Source of the DNA: Pseudovibrio denitrificans JCM 12308
GTDB taxonomy: Bacteria; Pseudomonadota; Alphaproteobacteria; Rhizobiales; Stappiaceae
Assembly (NCBI RefSeq): GCF_001310815.1
Contig: NZ_BAZK01000002.1
Span: 234,443-298,442 of the forward strand
Direction of reading: 5' to 3'
DNA length: 64,000 nucleotides
Part shown: piece by piece, positions 18,950 through 29,449 of the stretch
Position numbering within the stretch: position 1 is the first letter of the stretch
Layout: each line of letters opens with the position of its first letter
Notes under the pieces: generated by a model
The model's database searches: none
The model's input: only the letters and a program-made list of their open reading frames with translations
Told to the model about the DNA's origin: nothing
Program-made: the position numbers and the translations under genes

Positions 18950-19753
18950 CTAGCGGTTTGTGAGGCCTAGGCCCTTGCCATCGCGCATCACAGTTGTGGC
19001 TTGGGCCGTGAAGGCACCGCCAGCTTCCTCGTGCAGGGTGAAGCCGGGAAGGATCTGCAACGGAGCCCGACTGGCAGCCACAGCGCGCACGATAATCCGG
19101 GTGGCTGGAGCGTCTGCTGTTGGGCGGATCGGGATAATGTCGATCGCGCCGAAGCGGCGTTGCATTGGGCCCAGAAGATCTTGCAGTCCGTCTGCTCTGA
19201 AGATGATGGAGAGCGTGCCGCCATCCTTCAGCAGGTCTTTAGCGGTTTTAATCCACGGCTCGATGCCGCGCTCATCCAGAGCATGCGCCGGTGCGCGGTC
19301 TGACTGAGGCGTGACGCGAAAGCGCGTGCTGTCGTAATAAGGCGGGTTCATGATCACATGATCTGCGATTGATGAGCCCAGTCCACTTTGGTGGCGAATG
19401 CTGCCCTTAGCGGTGAGGTTGGCTTCCAGAATAGACACACGCTCTGCGAAACTGGCGTTTTCCGGCAGGGACAGACCTTTGCGGGCCAGCGCTGCGGTCA
19501 CAGGATCGACCTCTACACCCACGGCTTTGATCGCAGGCAGACGGTGAGCGGCGCAAAAGGCTGCGGTGCCGACGCCAGTGCCCAGATCATAAAGTGTTCC
19601 CGCTGTGCTTTCCGGTAGGGAGGCAGCCAGATACACTGCATCCAGCCCGGCGCGATGGCGGCCTTTGGCTGGCTGTTCCACCATAACTTTCCCACCAAGG
19701 AATTTGTCCTTCGTGGTTGGCTGTGGTGTTTCAGGTGTTTCTGGGTTGGTCAT
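18950..19753 (-). CDS. SAM-dependent methyltransferase, tRNA1(Val) A37 N6-methyltransferase type
   Basis: 267 residues. SAM-binding DLGTGVGTAAFCAAHRLP and catalytic VIMNPPYYDSTRF (NPPY, for N6-adenine methylation) are intact. Closest to TrmN6-like proteins that modify A37 of tRNA-Val. Neighbours DUF2007 and the polyprenyl synthase are, as I recall, a conserved order in Hyphomicrobiales. Confidence 0.85.
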   Translation of the reverse strand: MTNPETPETPQPTTKDKFLGGKVMVEQPAKGRHRAGLDAVYLAASLPESTAGTLYDLGTGVGTAAFCAAHRLPAIKAVGVEVDPVTAALARKGLSLPENASFAERVSILEANLTAKGSIRHQSGLGSSIADHVIMNPPYYDSTRFRVTPQSDRAPAHALDERGIEPWIKTAKDLLKDGGTLSIIFRADGLQDLLGPMQRRFGAIDIIPIRPTADAPATRIIVRAVAASRAPLQILPGFTLHEEAGGAFTAQATTVMRDGKGLGLTNR

Positions 19754-19842
19754 GGCGGTGCCGGATCAAATAAATGCAATAAGGCACTGATACAGGCTGC
19801 CGATTTTCATGCAATCCCTATTGTTTATCTAACGAGAAGTTT

Positions 19843-20067
19843 TCACGCGTCTTTTAGGTAGTGCTCAAGACCTGCATCGCGCATAAGTTGACAGGCTTCG
19901 TCCAATCGATCTGCCTCAACCATGATCCGGCGCGGAAGAAAGCCAAGTGAGCCATCCAGAATGCTCATGTTGGTGTCGGCGACGAAGTAGATGATTTCCG
20001 CTTCTCCCAGCAGGGCTTCAAGATGAGAGATGAGGACCGGGTCTGTTGTTCTGATGAGTTCTTCCAC
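19843..20067 (-). CDS. DUF2007 domain protein
   Basis: 74 residues starting MEELIRTTDPVLISHLEALLGEAEI, containing the DUF2007 pattern with FLPRRIMVEADRLDEACQLMRDAGL. Small cytoplasmic protein, suggested as signal-transducing or PII-like; role unproven. Divergent from the polyprenyl synthase gene. Confidence 0.8.
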   Translation of the reverse strand: MEELIRTTDPVLISHLEALLGEAEIIYFVADTNMSILDGSLGFLPRRIMVEADRLDEACQLMRDAGLEHYLKDA

Positions 20068-20262
20068 GATGGTGTCCTCTTAATGGGAGTTGCCTGTTAC
20101 GCCAGAAATTATGCAGGTTAGGGTTGGTATTGTGAAAAAAACTAATTGTGATTGGTAAATTATCCATTGGACACTACTTTATTGGCAGCAAATTCTTACT
20201 AAAGCTTGCCCGAGCCTAACTACCAACCTATTGTCCCGTTGGAATCAAAATAGAGGTATCCC

Positions 20263-21275
20263 GTGGGCGTTGTTGGTCTTCAATCACAGACAGCCAAACC
20301 AGCTGGAATTCAAGGGCTAGTCGAGCTCGTTTCTGGTGACATGGAGAAGGTGAACGAGCTGATCCTCTCCAAAGCCGGTTCTAATGTTGAGCTGATCCCG
20401 GAAATTGCGCGTCATCTGATCGATTCAGGTGGGAAGCGTTTGCGCCCTATGCTGACACTGGCATTTGCCAGATGTTTGGTTACGAGGGCGAGGGGCATGT
20501 CATTCTCGCTGCATCTGTTGAGTTTATGCATACTGCAACTCTGCTGCATGATGATGTGGTGGATGAGAGCGATATGCGCCGTGGCAAACTGGCAGCCCGC
20601 AAGCTGTGGGGCAACCAGGCCAGCGTGCTGGTTGGTGACTATCTGCTGGGTCAGGCTTTCAAGATGATGGTTGATGTGCGCTCTTTGGAAGCGCTGCGCA
20701 TCCTCTCTGAAGCTTCTGCGATCATTGCTGAAGGTGAAGTTCTGCAATTGGGCGCGGCTCAGGATACAACAACGACTTACGACATGTATCTGCGGGTGAT
20801 CGAAGCAAAGACTGCTGCGCTGTTTGCAGCGGCGTGTGAAGTGAGCCCTGAGATTGCGGATAAGGGCGACGAGATGCGTGCAGCAGCGCGCAAGTTCGGC
20901 CTTGAGCTTGGCTATGCCTTCCAGCTGGTTGATGACGCGCTGGATTATGGCGGGGCAACCGTTGATCTCGGTAAGGACGTTGGCGACGACTTCCACGAAG
21001 GTAAGATCACTCTGCCAGTTATCTACGCCATGGAGCGTGGCAGCGATGAGGACAAGGCGTTCTGGAAGCGTTGTCTGGAAGACGGCGACATCAAGGACGG
21101 CGATCTGGACCACGCGATCAAGCTGCTGAAAGACACTGGTGCTCTTGCTGACACTGTTCAGCGTGCTCGTGACTACGGCGCATCAGCCATTGATGCTCTC
21201 TCCGTCTTCCCAGACGGCCCAGCCAAACAGGCTCTCAAAGAAGCCGTAGACTTCTGTATCGCTCGCGTGAGCTGA
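20263..21275 (+). pseudogene. ispB: Long-chain polyprenyl (octa/decaprenyl) diphosphate synthase, one apparent frameshift
   Basis: Makes the ubiquinone side chain from IPP and an allylic primer. First frame (20263-20667) covers SGGKRLRPMLTLAFA. Adding one C at 20468-20469 gives [42 protein letters not shown]. The second frame (20472-21275) continues with both aspartate motifs (DDVVD, LVDDALDY) to the end. Corrected length about 337 residues, typical. Ubiquinone side-chain synthesis is normally essential, so a real null here is unlikely; sequencing error preferred. Chain length is not readable from sequence. Confidence 0.9.
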
Positions 21276-21304
21276 GAAGAGAGCAACCCGAAGAAATTGA
21301 ATAG

Positions 21305-21334
21305 CGCCGCGGCAGAAATGCCCGGCGTTTTTTT
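21305..21334 (+). terminator. Rho-independent terminator of the polyprenyl synthase gene
   Basis: Stem CGCCG-c-GGCA, GAAA tetraloop, TGCC-CGGCG, followed by seven T. Confidence 0.92.
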
Positions 21335-21435
21335 GTTGGGTGAGGAGGAAAGCTTTTTCTCTGAGTTCATGAGAAGTTAGCACTGCTGCCTGCTTCAATT
21401 AACGATGCAGCAGTGCCTTGAAAAATCTACCTAAA

Positions 21436-21756
21436 TCACGCCGATTGTAGCTTGTGGGCGTAATAGTCTCGGTAGTTTTTGTTGTAGTCTTCTTGCTCAA
21501 TCGGCAAATCAAGTGTTGCCCGCAATCTGTTAGCAATATGCTGTTTTGACCAGGTAATTGCCGCAAGCTCGGAACCGTCTTCTGCTTCCAGTTCTGATAT
21601 GATCTGGAGGACTTTGGCGCTCAGATCATCCTCGTTGTTGCTTGCGCTCCAGGCATTGCTCGCAACGACAGTTGCCCCTGTGGCGACAGCCATCGTAGAG
21701 CCGGCCGTTAAAAGTGCACGTCGATTGATATGCGTGTCTTCACCTTTGCGATCCAT
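21436..21756 (-). CDS. Small Tat-signal protein of unknown function
   Basis: 106 residues. Twin-arginine leader INRRALLTAGSTMAVATGATVVASNAWSA, then about 65 polar residues with acidic helix (DDLSAKVLQIISELEAEDGSE) and a Tyr-rich tail (YNKNYRDYYAHK). Exported folded or with a partner; no cofactor motif visible. Same strand as and 105 bases after the catalase gene, with a long inverted repeat between. Confidence 0.7.
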   Translation of the reverse strand: MDRKGEDTHINRRALLTAGSTMAVATGATVVASNAWSASNNEDDLSAKVLQIISELEAEDGSELAAITWSKQHIANRLRATLDLPIEQEDYNKNYRDYYAHKLQSA

Positions 21757-21791
21757 TGAATTTTTTCCTTAGGATGTAGTTCGGCAATTGT

Positions 21792-21843
21792 AGATCAGGG
21801 GCTTTTTCTGATGGGTAGTTGGCGTCTGCCGCGCCCCTGATCT
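21792..21843 (-). other. 11-bp inverted repeat between catalase and Tat-protein genes
   Basis: AGATCAGGGGC (21792-21802) and GCCCCTGATCT (21833-21843) pair perfectly across a 30-base loop. No U-tract on either strand, so more likely an mRNA-processing or partial-attenuation structure than a simple terminator. Confidence 0.5.
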
Positions 21844-21860
21844 GTGGCTATCAATGCAAC

Positions 21861-23321
21861 TTAAATGTCGCTCACATCTGCAATGTTGATGTTGAGTGCT
21901 TCTGCAACACCGGTTCCATAAGCAGGGTCCGCCCGGTAACAGTTGCGGACATGACGGTGCTGGATTTCGATGCGTGCAGGGCCAATCGAGCGGGCTGTGT
22001 TTGCAAACAGCACCTCTTTCTGCTCAGCATTCATTGAGCGGAAAAGAGCACCCGGCTGGGAGTAATAATCTTCATCCTCTCGATGATCCCAATGACCAGC
22101 AGCTCCCTCAATGGAAAGCGGTGGCTCGGAGAAGTCTGGTTGTTGTTGCCACTCCCCAAACATGTTTGGTTCATATCCAATACGTGACCCGTTGTTGCCA
22201 TCAACCCGCATGGCTCCATCGCGGTGGTAGGAATGGAATGGACAGCGCGGGGCATTGACTGGGATTTGTGAGTGATTAACGCCAAGCCGATACCGCGCCG
22301 CATCACCATAAGAGAACAGGCGGCCCTGAAGCATTTTATCGGGAGAGAAGCTGATGCCAGGCACGACTGTTGAAGGGGCAAATGAAGCCTGCTCAACCTC
22401 AGCGTAGTAGTTCTCTGGGTTCCGGTTAAGCTCGAGCACGCCAACTTCGATCAACGGATAATCTGACTTAGGCCATACCTTTGTGAGATCAAACGGGTTG
22501 ATGTGATAATTGCCGGCTTCTTTTTCTGGCATGATCTGGACAGAGAGTTTCCATTTCGGAAAATCACCATTCTCGATGCTGTCATAGAGATCGCGCTGGT
22601 GACTTTCACGGTCATGGGCAACAATCTGAGCAGCCTCTTCATCCGTCAGGTTTTTGATACCTTGCTGGGTTTCGAAGTGGAACTTAACCCAGTACCGTTC
22701 GTTATCTGCGTTGATGAAACTGTAGGTGTGGCTGCCAAAACCATGCATATGGCGGTAAGTTGCTGGAATACCGCGATCTGACATGATGATCGTCACCTGA
22801 TGCAGAGCTTCCGGCAAGTTCGTCCAGAAATCCCAGTTGTTATCGGCGCTGCGCATGTTGGTGCGCGGGTCACGTTTTACGGCATGGTTCAGATCCGGAA
22901 ATTTGAGCGGATCGCGGAGAAAGAAGACCGGTGTGTTGTTGCCCACCAGATCCCAATTGCCTTCCTCAGTATAGAACTTGATAGCGAAGCCGCGAATGTC
23001 ACGCTCTGCGTCAGCTGCGCCACGTTCACCTGCCACAGTAGAGAAGCGCATGAACAAGTCAGACTTCTTGCCAACTTCAGAGAAGATCTTCGCTCGGGTG
23101 AACTTGGTGATGTCATGGGTTGTCGTGAACGTTCCGTAAGCTCCTGACCCTTTGGCATGCATTCTGCGCTCAGGGATAACCTCACGATCGAAGTGGGCCA
23201 TTTTTTCGAGGAACCAAACATCCTGCAGCAGAGCAGGGCCGCGAGGTCCGGCAGTTTGGATGTTTTGATTGTCTGGAACGGGGGAACCGAAGGCGGTGGT
23301 CAATTGGGGCTTATCAGTCAT
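21861..23321 (-). CDS. katA: Monofunctional haem catalase
   Basis: Dismutates hydrogen peroxide. 486 residues, small-subunit catalase size. Distal His is in [12 protein letters not shown] (about residue 55), the Asn pair in [15 protein letters not shown] (128-129), and the proximal haem-ligand Tyr in [14 protein letters not shown]. No signal peptide, so cytoplasmic. All catalytic residues intact. Confidence 0.96.
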   Translation of the reverse strand: MTDKPQLTTAFGSPVPDNQNIQTAGPRGPALLQDVWFLEKMAHFDREVIPERRMHAKGSGAYGTFTTTHDITKFTRAKIFSEVGKKSDLFMRFSTVAGERGAADAERDIRGFAIKFYTEEGNWDLVGNNTPVFFLRDPLKFPDLNHAVKRDPRTNMRSADNNWDFWTNLPEALHQVTIIMSDRGIPATYRHMHGFGSHTYSFINADNERYWVKFHFETQQGIKNLTDEEAAQIVAHDRESHQRDLYDSIENGDFPKWKLSVQIMPEKEAGNYHINPFDLTKVWPKSDYPLIEVGVLELNRNPENYYAEVEQASFAPSTVVPGISFSPDKMLQGRLFSYGDAARYRLGVNHSQIPVNAPRCPFHSYHRDGAMRVDGNNGSRIGYEPNMFGEWQQQPDFSEPPLSIEGAAGHWDHREDEDYYSQPGALFRSMNAEQKEVLFANTARSIGPARIEIQHRHVRNCYRADPAYGTGVAEALNINIADVSDI

Positions 23322-23730
23322 TTTCTCTCCGCGTCTTGTTATTCCCGAAGGATGATTTCGGAGGGGAGAAAAACAAAATCAGATAAACTTATTGAGCCAT
23401 AATTAGTCTTGATGATGCCATCTTAACGCGTGGGAAAGACAGGGTTTGCCTGGGTTTTATCTGCTTGTAAGTCAGAGATCATTGTAGAAGTTACCTGAGG
23501 ACAACTGCGGATTGCATATGAATTGCGAGATAGAGCAGGTTCAAGCCACATGTGTTCTGCTCATAAACGATCGAATGAATCAGTGAGGAGATAGGTGAGT
23601 TTGCTTTGGAGGGAAAGATGGGAGGTGAGCCCCCATCCTGGAACCGCTTAGCTGCATCAACGGCTTTTCAGAAAAAAGGCACTGGCAGCAATGCGAGTTT
23701 GCGCGTTGGTTAGATGGTCGCCGGGGCAAC
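23322..23730. other. Intergenic region upstream of the catalase gene
   Basis: About 410 bases between the catalase start and the ispE stop (both minus strand). It should hold the catalase promoter. No gene, clear terminator or convincing OxyR site recognised by eye. Confidence 0.5.
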
Positions 23731-24612
23731 CTACACCTCTGCCGCTCGGATCCACCAGTCGCTGTGGAGGTCCTGCAAGTGGGTGGCGATGGATTGGGCG
23801 TCCTTCAGGGTTTCGCAAAGGGCGAAGCAGGTGGCGCCGGAGCCGGACATACGGGCGAGGAGGGTGTCTGGCTGGGAGGCCAGAAGGTCCAGTACCTCTG
23901 AGATTTCGGAAGCCTGTGAAATCGCCGGCTTTTGCAGGTCGTTGCGGCAGGACTTGAGCCAGCTGGCGAGGGCCTTCATGCTCTCAAACTCTTCCGGCAT
24001 TTCTGGCAGAGGCGCGTTATCTTTCTTTTCCAGCGCACGGAAAATGGTTGGGGTGGAGATCTCGATCATCGGATTGACCAGCACGATGGCTCCTGATGGG
24101 AAGTCTGTGACTGGTTCAATGATTTCACCAATGCCGCGGATGCGGGCTGGTTTTTCTTCCAGACACATGGGTACATCAGCGCCGAGGCTGAGAGAGAGCC
24201 TGGCTAAATCTGTCGGCGCCGGAGAGGTCCCCCAGAGTTTGGCAAGGGCGCGCAGGGTTGCGGCTGCATCGGCTGAGCCTCCGCCAATGCCTGCTGCGAC
24301 GGGAAGGGATTTTTCCAGTTCAATGCGGGTGCTGGATGCGTTTGGAACGTGTTCTGCCAGCAATTGTGCTGCTTTGTAGACCAGATTGTCGGAAGGATCG
24401 CCCTGTATCTTTTCTGCAAAGTCACCGGTGATCTGTAGTGACAGGTCCGGGGCAGCTTCCACTGTGATGCGGTCACCCACCTTTGGAAAGACGACCAGAC
24501 TGTCGAGCAGGTGATAACCGTCTTCGCGCTGACCGGTGATGTGGAGGGCAAGGTTCACCTTGGCACGGGCTAACTCCTCAACCCGTGCTGCCTTTGTGTC
24601 TTCCAAAGTCAT
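23731..24612 (-). CDS. ispE: 4-diphosphocytidyl-2-C-methyl-D-erythritol kinase
   Basis: GHMP kinase of the MEP isoprenoid pathway, 293 residues. Substrate/phosphate motifs AKVNLALHITGQREDGYHLLDSL near the start, ATP loop PVAAGIGGGSADAAATLRAL, and late MSGSGATCFALCE. Complete. The TPR protein gene lies 22 bases upstream on the same strand, a common ispE neighbour in this group. Confidence 0.95.
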   Translation of the reverse strand: MTLEDTKAARVEELARAKVNLALHITGQREDGYHLLDSLVVFPKVGDRITVEAAPDLSLQITGDFAEKIQGDPSDNLVYKAAQLLAEHVPNASSTRIELEKSLPVAAGIGGGSADAAATLRALAKLWGTSPAPTDLARLSLSLGADVPMCLEEKPARIRGIGEIIEPVTDFPSGAIVLVNPMIEISTPTIFRALEKKDNAPLPEMPEEFESMKALASWLKSCRNDLQKPAISQASEISEVLDLLASQPDTLLARMSGSGATCFALCETLKDAQSIATHLQDLHSDWWIRAAEV

Positions 24613-24634
24613 AGCAATATGATCGCTTTATGAA

Positions 24635-26337
24635 TTACTTACTGTCTGCAGAGCTGGCGACGACCGGAACAGCTTCTTCCATGCCGTTCTCGATCTTGTC
24701 CAGAATGCGTTCCAGATCTTTTGGTTCTGGCTCAAGATCGCGGGCGTGGTTCCACTTGTAGCGGGCTTCCAGCTTGCGGCCGACCTGCCAGTAGGCATCG
24801 CCCAAGTGGTCATTGATGATCGGGTCATGTGGGCGCAGAGCCACGGCGCGTTCCAGTTTTTCGACGGCTTCTTCATAGCGGCCAAGGCGGTAGTAGACCC
24901 AGCCAAGGCTGTCGACGATGTAGCCGTCAGTTGGGCGCAGACGAACTGCGCGTTCAATCATCTTCTGCGCTTCATCCAGCTTCAGGCCCCGATCCACCAG
25001 CGAGTAGCGAGGTAGTTCAGGATCATTGGTTGTTCTGGTTTCAGGGTCAGCGCTTCGCGGAAATCTTCTTCTGCTGCATCCCATTTGTCCTGACGTTCGC
25101 GGGTGATGCCGCGGAAGTAGAGCAGGGTCCAGTGGTTGGATTGAATTTCGTTGAGGGTGCTCAGGCCCTGATCATAAGAAGTCTCAGCCTCTTCAAAGAG
25201 GGAGTGACCACGTAGAACATTGCCCAGAGAGGTGATGGCTTCCAGATCGGTTGGATCGGATTCAACCAGCTTTTCCAGATGGGCGCGGGCTTCTTCCAGA
25301 TTGTCCAGAATGTTGTAGTGCAGGGCAATCTGGATTTCGGCTTCCCGTTTCATCGGGGAGCTTTCAGAAACCTCAGAGAGGTACGCGATGGCGCGTTCGT
25401 TGTCGCCGAGCTGCTCAAACAGAGATGCCAGACCAATCAGTGCGGAGTCGTTGCCCGGATTGAGGTAGATGGCGAGCTGCAAGTAGTTTGCGGAGAGCTC
25501 TTCGCCTTCCTTGCTGACTGCGATGCCAAGACCGTGCAAAGCTTCAGCCAGTCCATCTGCTGGTGTTTTGGCAACGGATTCAATCACCTCACCGCTTTCA
25601 ATCTGTTCTCTCAGGGAGACGAGAAGCGGGTGTTCCGGGATGAGCTGTTCGTATTCAGCAACGATGTCCAGCGCTTCCTGCTGTCTGCCGGATGCGGCGA
25701 GCATGCGGGTGTAGGAGATGGCGTTGCGCAGGGCACCGCGGTCAATCTCATAGGCAGCTTTGTAGAACTCAGCGGCCTTGTGCGGATCGTTGTTGTACTC
25801 TGCCAGCAGGCCAGCGTTGAAATTGATGAAGAGGTCAAACCACTTCGCACCTGTCGTGCTTGTCAGGTCTTCAATAGCCTCATTCGTTTTGCCCTGACCG
25901 GCCTTTTCCCATGCGGAGACGAGGGCAAAGGTGAGACGAGAGAGTGGATTTACATTCTGAGTGACAGCGTCTGGCAGCGGGGTGGTGTAGTCACCTTCGT
26001 GGATACGCTGCGCGGCAATGGCCAGCTGCGCAAGAAAATGCTCGTTGTCTTCTTCCAGAATCTGGTTTGCCAGCGGAAATGCTTTCTCAACATTGCCGTT
26101 GGCCAGAGATGTGACAAATGCGCGGTCCAGAATGTAGAAATTCTCCGGATCACGCTGCAGAGCGGCTGTGAAATAGTTGGAGGCTGCTGCCAGATCCTGT
26201 GCGAGAAGGGCGCTTCTGCCTGACAGGTAACTTCCTGACAGAGAGCTTGCAGCCGGCAAGGATTGGGAGTTTGCTTTTGCTTCTTCAGCTGGCACCAGTG
26301 GGGTGCCTAACATGACAAGCGTCAGCGCTGAGGCCAT
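24635..26337 (-). pseudogene. TPR-repeat protein, one apparent frameshift
   Basis: N-terminal signal-like segment (MASALTLVMLGTPLVPAEEAKA), then many tetratricopeptide repeats, for example DLAAASNYFTAALQRDPENF, DPTDLEAITSLGNVL and KWDAAEEDFREALTLKPEQP. The first frame ends NYLATRWWIGA. Adding one base (G on the minus strand) near 25008 gives NYLGYSLVDRGLKLDEAQKMIERAVRLRPTDGYIVDSLGWVYY and continues to 24635. Corrected length about 567 residues. Likely a periplasmic or membrane-associated scaffold; no enzyme motif. Confidence 0.85.
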
Positions 26338-26776
26338 GAAGCCTTTTTGAAAAATCTGTTTTTAATAACAGAATGATAGGTCATACGGCCATTGTTCTGA
26401 GCAGAAGCAGAATTGGAGCGGAACAGCGCAAAAGAGCTTGTCAGGGTCATATATGTCTCTCATTGAGAGCCGATTGCGACTCAATATTACATCAATCTGT
26501 TAGTAGCGAAGAATGGCGTTTTTATAGCAGCCGGATTACTCACCGCGTTCTAAAGAGTGTATCCGATCATTCTTTCAATTGAACCTATATTTTTTCAAGT
26601 ATCTGCGGATAAGTAAGTATATTGATATTTCTCAAGAATTCAGAAGTATTTACGCAATAACACTAAGGTCGAGGTCTGAGTCTCTTGCTATAATGAGCCT
26701 GTTCATTGCAGATAGTAGGCAGTGGTGCAATTCCAAGTGAGATTGGTTGATGTCTCACTCAATAAAGGGGGGTGTT
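26338..26776. other. Divergent promoter region of the TPR gene and ppdK
   Basis: About 440 AT-rich bases. A good -10 (TATAAT at 26689-26694) lies 83 bases before the ppdK start, without a clear -35. The ppdK ribosome site is AAAGGGGGG just before 26777. No gene seen. Confidence 0.5.
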
Positions 26777-29449
26777 ATGACCAAGTGGGTCTACATCTTT
26801 GGAGAAAACAAAACCGAGGGCGATGCTTCTATGAAGGAGCTGCTTGGAGGCAAGGGCGCCAACCTTGCAGAGATGAGCAGACTAGGATTGCCTGTCCCTC
26901 CCGGATTTACCATTACAACGCAAGTTTGCACGCACTATTATGAGGAAGGTCAGCAGTATCCGTCCGAGCTCAAAGAGCAGGTCCATGCTGCGATTGCCGC
27001 CGTTGAAGAACTGACAGGGCGTGAGTTTAACAGCACGACGAAGCCGTTGCTGCTGTCTGTGCGTTCCGGTGCCCGCGTTTCCATGCCGGGCATGATGGAC
27101 ACAGTTCTCAACCTGGGTCTGAATGACCGGACCGTTGAGGCGCTGGCCAAAGATGCAAATGACGATCGGTTTGCTTATGACAGTTATCGTCGTTTCATCC
27201 AGATGTATTCCGATGTGGTACTGGACGTTGACCATGACTACTTCGAGGAAATTCTGGAAGACTTCAAGGACGAGCATGACTACTCCCTTGATACGGATCT
27301 GACCGGTGATGACTGGAAAGAGATTGTAGCCGCCTACAAGGACAAGGTTGAAGAAGAGCTTGGTCGTCCATTCCCTGAAGATCCTGAGGAACAGCTCTGG
27401 GGTGCGGTTGGCGCTGTGTTCAAGAGCTGGATGATCCCACGGGCAAAGACTTACCGCGCCCTGCACGAAATCCCAGAGGACTGGGGCACTGCAGTGAACG
27501 TTCAGGCGATGGTGTTTGGTAACACAGGCGAGAACTCTGCCACCGGTGTTGCCTTTACCCGTAACCCGTCTACCGGTGAAAACGCGCTTTACGGCGAGTT
27601 CCTCATCAATGCGCAGGGTGAAGATGTTGTGGCGGGTATCCGTACGCCGCAGGACATCACTGAGAAAGCCCGCATTGAAGCGCATTCTGAAAAGCCATCT
27701 CTTGAAGCGACCATGCCTGAGGTGTTTGCGGAGTTCAAAGCTGTCTGTGACAAGCTGGAGAACCACTACCGTGACATGCAGGATTTGGAGTTCACCGTTG
27801 AACACGGCAAGCTTTGGATGCTTCAGACCCGTAATGGTAAGCGTACGCTGAAAGCTGCGCTGAAGATTGCAGTTGATATGGCAAAAGACGGCCTGATCAC
27901 CAAAGAAGAGGCAGTTGAGCGCATTGCGCCTTCTTCTCTGGATCAGCTGCTGCACCCAACCATTGATCCGAACAGCGAACGTGATGAACTGACCGTTGGT
28001 TTGCCAGCTTCTCCGGGTGCTGCTTGTGGTGCGATCGTGTTCAACTCTGACGATGCCGAAACAGAAAAGGCCAATGGCCGCTCTGTTATTCTGGTTCGTA
28101 CAGAAACCAGCCCGGAAGACATCCACGGCATGCATGCTGCGGAAGGTATTCTGACAACCCGTGGCGGCATGACCAGTCACGCGGCTGTTGTGGCCCGCGG
28201 CATGGGTAAGCCATGTGTGGCCGGTGCCGGTTCCATTCGCGTTGATGCGCGCAATGAGATCATGAGCGTCGATGGCCGCAGCTTTGGCAAGGGTGATGTG
28301 ATCACCATTGATGGTGGTAACGGTCAGGTGCTGGCTGGCAAGGTTCAGATGCAAGAGCCTGAGCTTTCCGGCGACTTCAAAAAGCTGATGGAATGGGCGG
28401 ATGATATTCGCCGCATGAACATTCGCACCAATGCGGAAACCCCTGCTGATGTGAAGGTTGCGCTTTCTTTTGGCGCTGAGGGGATTGGTCTTTGCCGTAC
28501 CGAGCATATGTTCTTTGAAGGAGAACGTATTCTTGCTGTACGCGAGATGATCCTGTCTGACACCGTTCAGGAGCGCAAAGCTGCACTGGCGAAGTTGCTG
28601 CCGATCCAGCGTCAGGACTTCATCGACATCTTTGAGCTAATGGTTGATCGTCCGGTGACTATTCGTTTGCTTGATCCGCCACTTCACGAGTTCCTTCCTA
28701 AGACGGATGAGGACATTGCTGAAGTTGCCAAGCAGATGGATATTGATCCGGAAGAGCTGCGCGAGCGTGCGGAAGAGTTGGAAGAGTTCAACCCGATGCT
28801 CGGCAACCGTGGCTGCCGTCTGCTGATTTCCTATCCGGAAATTGCAGAGATGCAGGCACGTGCGATCTTTGAAGCTGCTCTGGATGTCTCCAAGCGTCAT
28901 GGCCGCAAGGTGACACCTGAAATTATGGTGCCGCTGGTTGGCCTGAAGAGCGAGCTGGATATTGTCCGTGCTTCCATTGATGGCACTGCTGAGGTTGTGG
29001 CGAAGGAACTGGGTGAGAAGCCTGAGTACTCCGTTGGCACCATGATTGAGCTGCCACGGGCTGCGCTTCTTTCTGAAGATATTGCAGCGTCTGCGGAGTT
29101 CTTCTCCTTCGGCACTAACGATCTGACACAGACCACCTTTGGTATCTCCCGCGATGATGCTGCGTCCTTCCTGGGCAAGTATCAGGATCGCAAGGTGATG
29201 GAAAAGGATCCATTTGTGTCTCTGGACATTGATGGGGTTGGCCAGCTGGTGAAGCTTGCAGCCACAAACGGTCGTAAGACCAAGGCTGATATCAAGCTTG
29301 GTATTTGTGGTGAGCATGGTGGTGATCCGGCCTCTATCGCCTTCTGCGAAACTGTTGGCCTGAACTACGTGTCCTGTTCTCCATTCCGTGTTCCTGTTGC
29401 ACGTCTTGCAGCTGCTCAGGCAGTGCTGGCTCATCGGAATAAGGGGTGA
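26777..29449 (+). CDS. ppdK: Pyruvate, phosphate dikinase
   Basis: Interconverts pyruvate + ATP + Pi with PEP + AMP + PPi, used in gluconeogenesis or PEP balance. About 890 residues from MTKWVYIFGENKTEGDASM; an upstream in-frame ATG (26747) has a poorer ribosome site. N-terminal ATP-grasp (GGKGANLAEM, SVRSGARVSMPGMMDTVLNLG), swivelling phospho-His loop GGMTSHAAVVARGMGKPC (His about 468), and C-terminal PEP/pyruvate barrel ending ICGEHGGDPASI. Complete. Overlaps meaB by four bases (GTGA). Confidence 0.97.
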   Translation: MTKWVYIFGENKTEGDASMKELLGGKGANLAEMSRLGLPVPPGFTITTQVCTHYYEEGQQYPSELKEQVHAAIAAVEELTGREFNSTTKPLLLSVRSGARVSMPGMMDTVLNLGLNDRTVEALAKDANDDRFAYDSYRRFIQMYSDVVLDVDHDYFEEILEDFKDEHDYSLDTDLTGDDWKEIVAAYKDKVEEELGRPFPEDPEEQLWGAVGAVFKSWMIPRAKTYRALHEIPEDWGTAVNVQAMVFGNTGENSATGVAFTRNPSTGENALYGEFLINAQGEDVVAGIRTPQDITEKARIEAHSEKPSLEATMPEVFAEFKAVCDKLENHYRDMQDLEFTVEHGKLWMLQTRNGKRTLKAALKIAVDMAKDGLITKEEAVERIAPSSLDQLLHPTIDPNSERDELTVGLPASPGAACGAIVFNSDDAETEKANGRSVILVRTETSPEDIHGMHAAEGILTTRGGMTSHAAVVARGMGKPCVAGAGSIRVDARNEIMSVDGRSFGKGDVITIDGGNGQVLAGKVQMQEPELSGDFKKLMEWADDIRRMNIRTNAETPADVKVALSFGAEGIGLCRTEHMFFEGERILAVREMILSDTVQERKAALAKLLPIQRQDFIDIFELMVDRPVTIRLLDPPLHEFLPKTDEDIAEVAKQMDIDPEELRERAEELEEFNPMLGNRGCRLLISYPEIAEMQARAIFEAALDVSKRHGRKVTPEIMVPLVGLKSELDIVRASIDGTAEVVAKELGEKPEYSVGTMIELPRAALLSEDIAASAEFFSFGTNDLTQTTFGISRDDAASFLGKYQDRKVMEKDPFVSLDIDGVGQLVKLAATNGRKTKADIKLGICGEHGGDPASIAFCETVGLNYVSCSPFRVPVARLAAAQAVLAHRNKG

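Noticed and set aside
26882-28507. 541-codon open frame opposite ppdK
   Set aside because: Antisense artefact of the high codon bias of ppdK. No recognisable domain.
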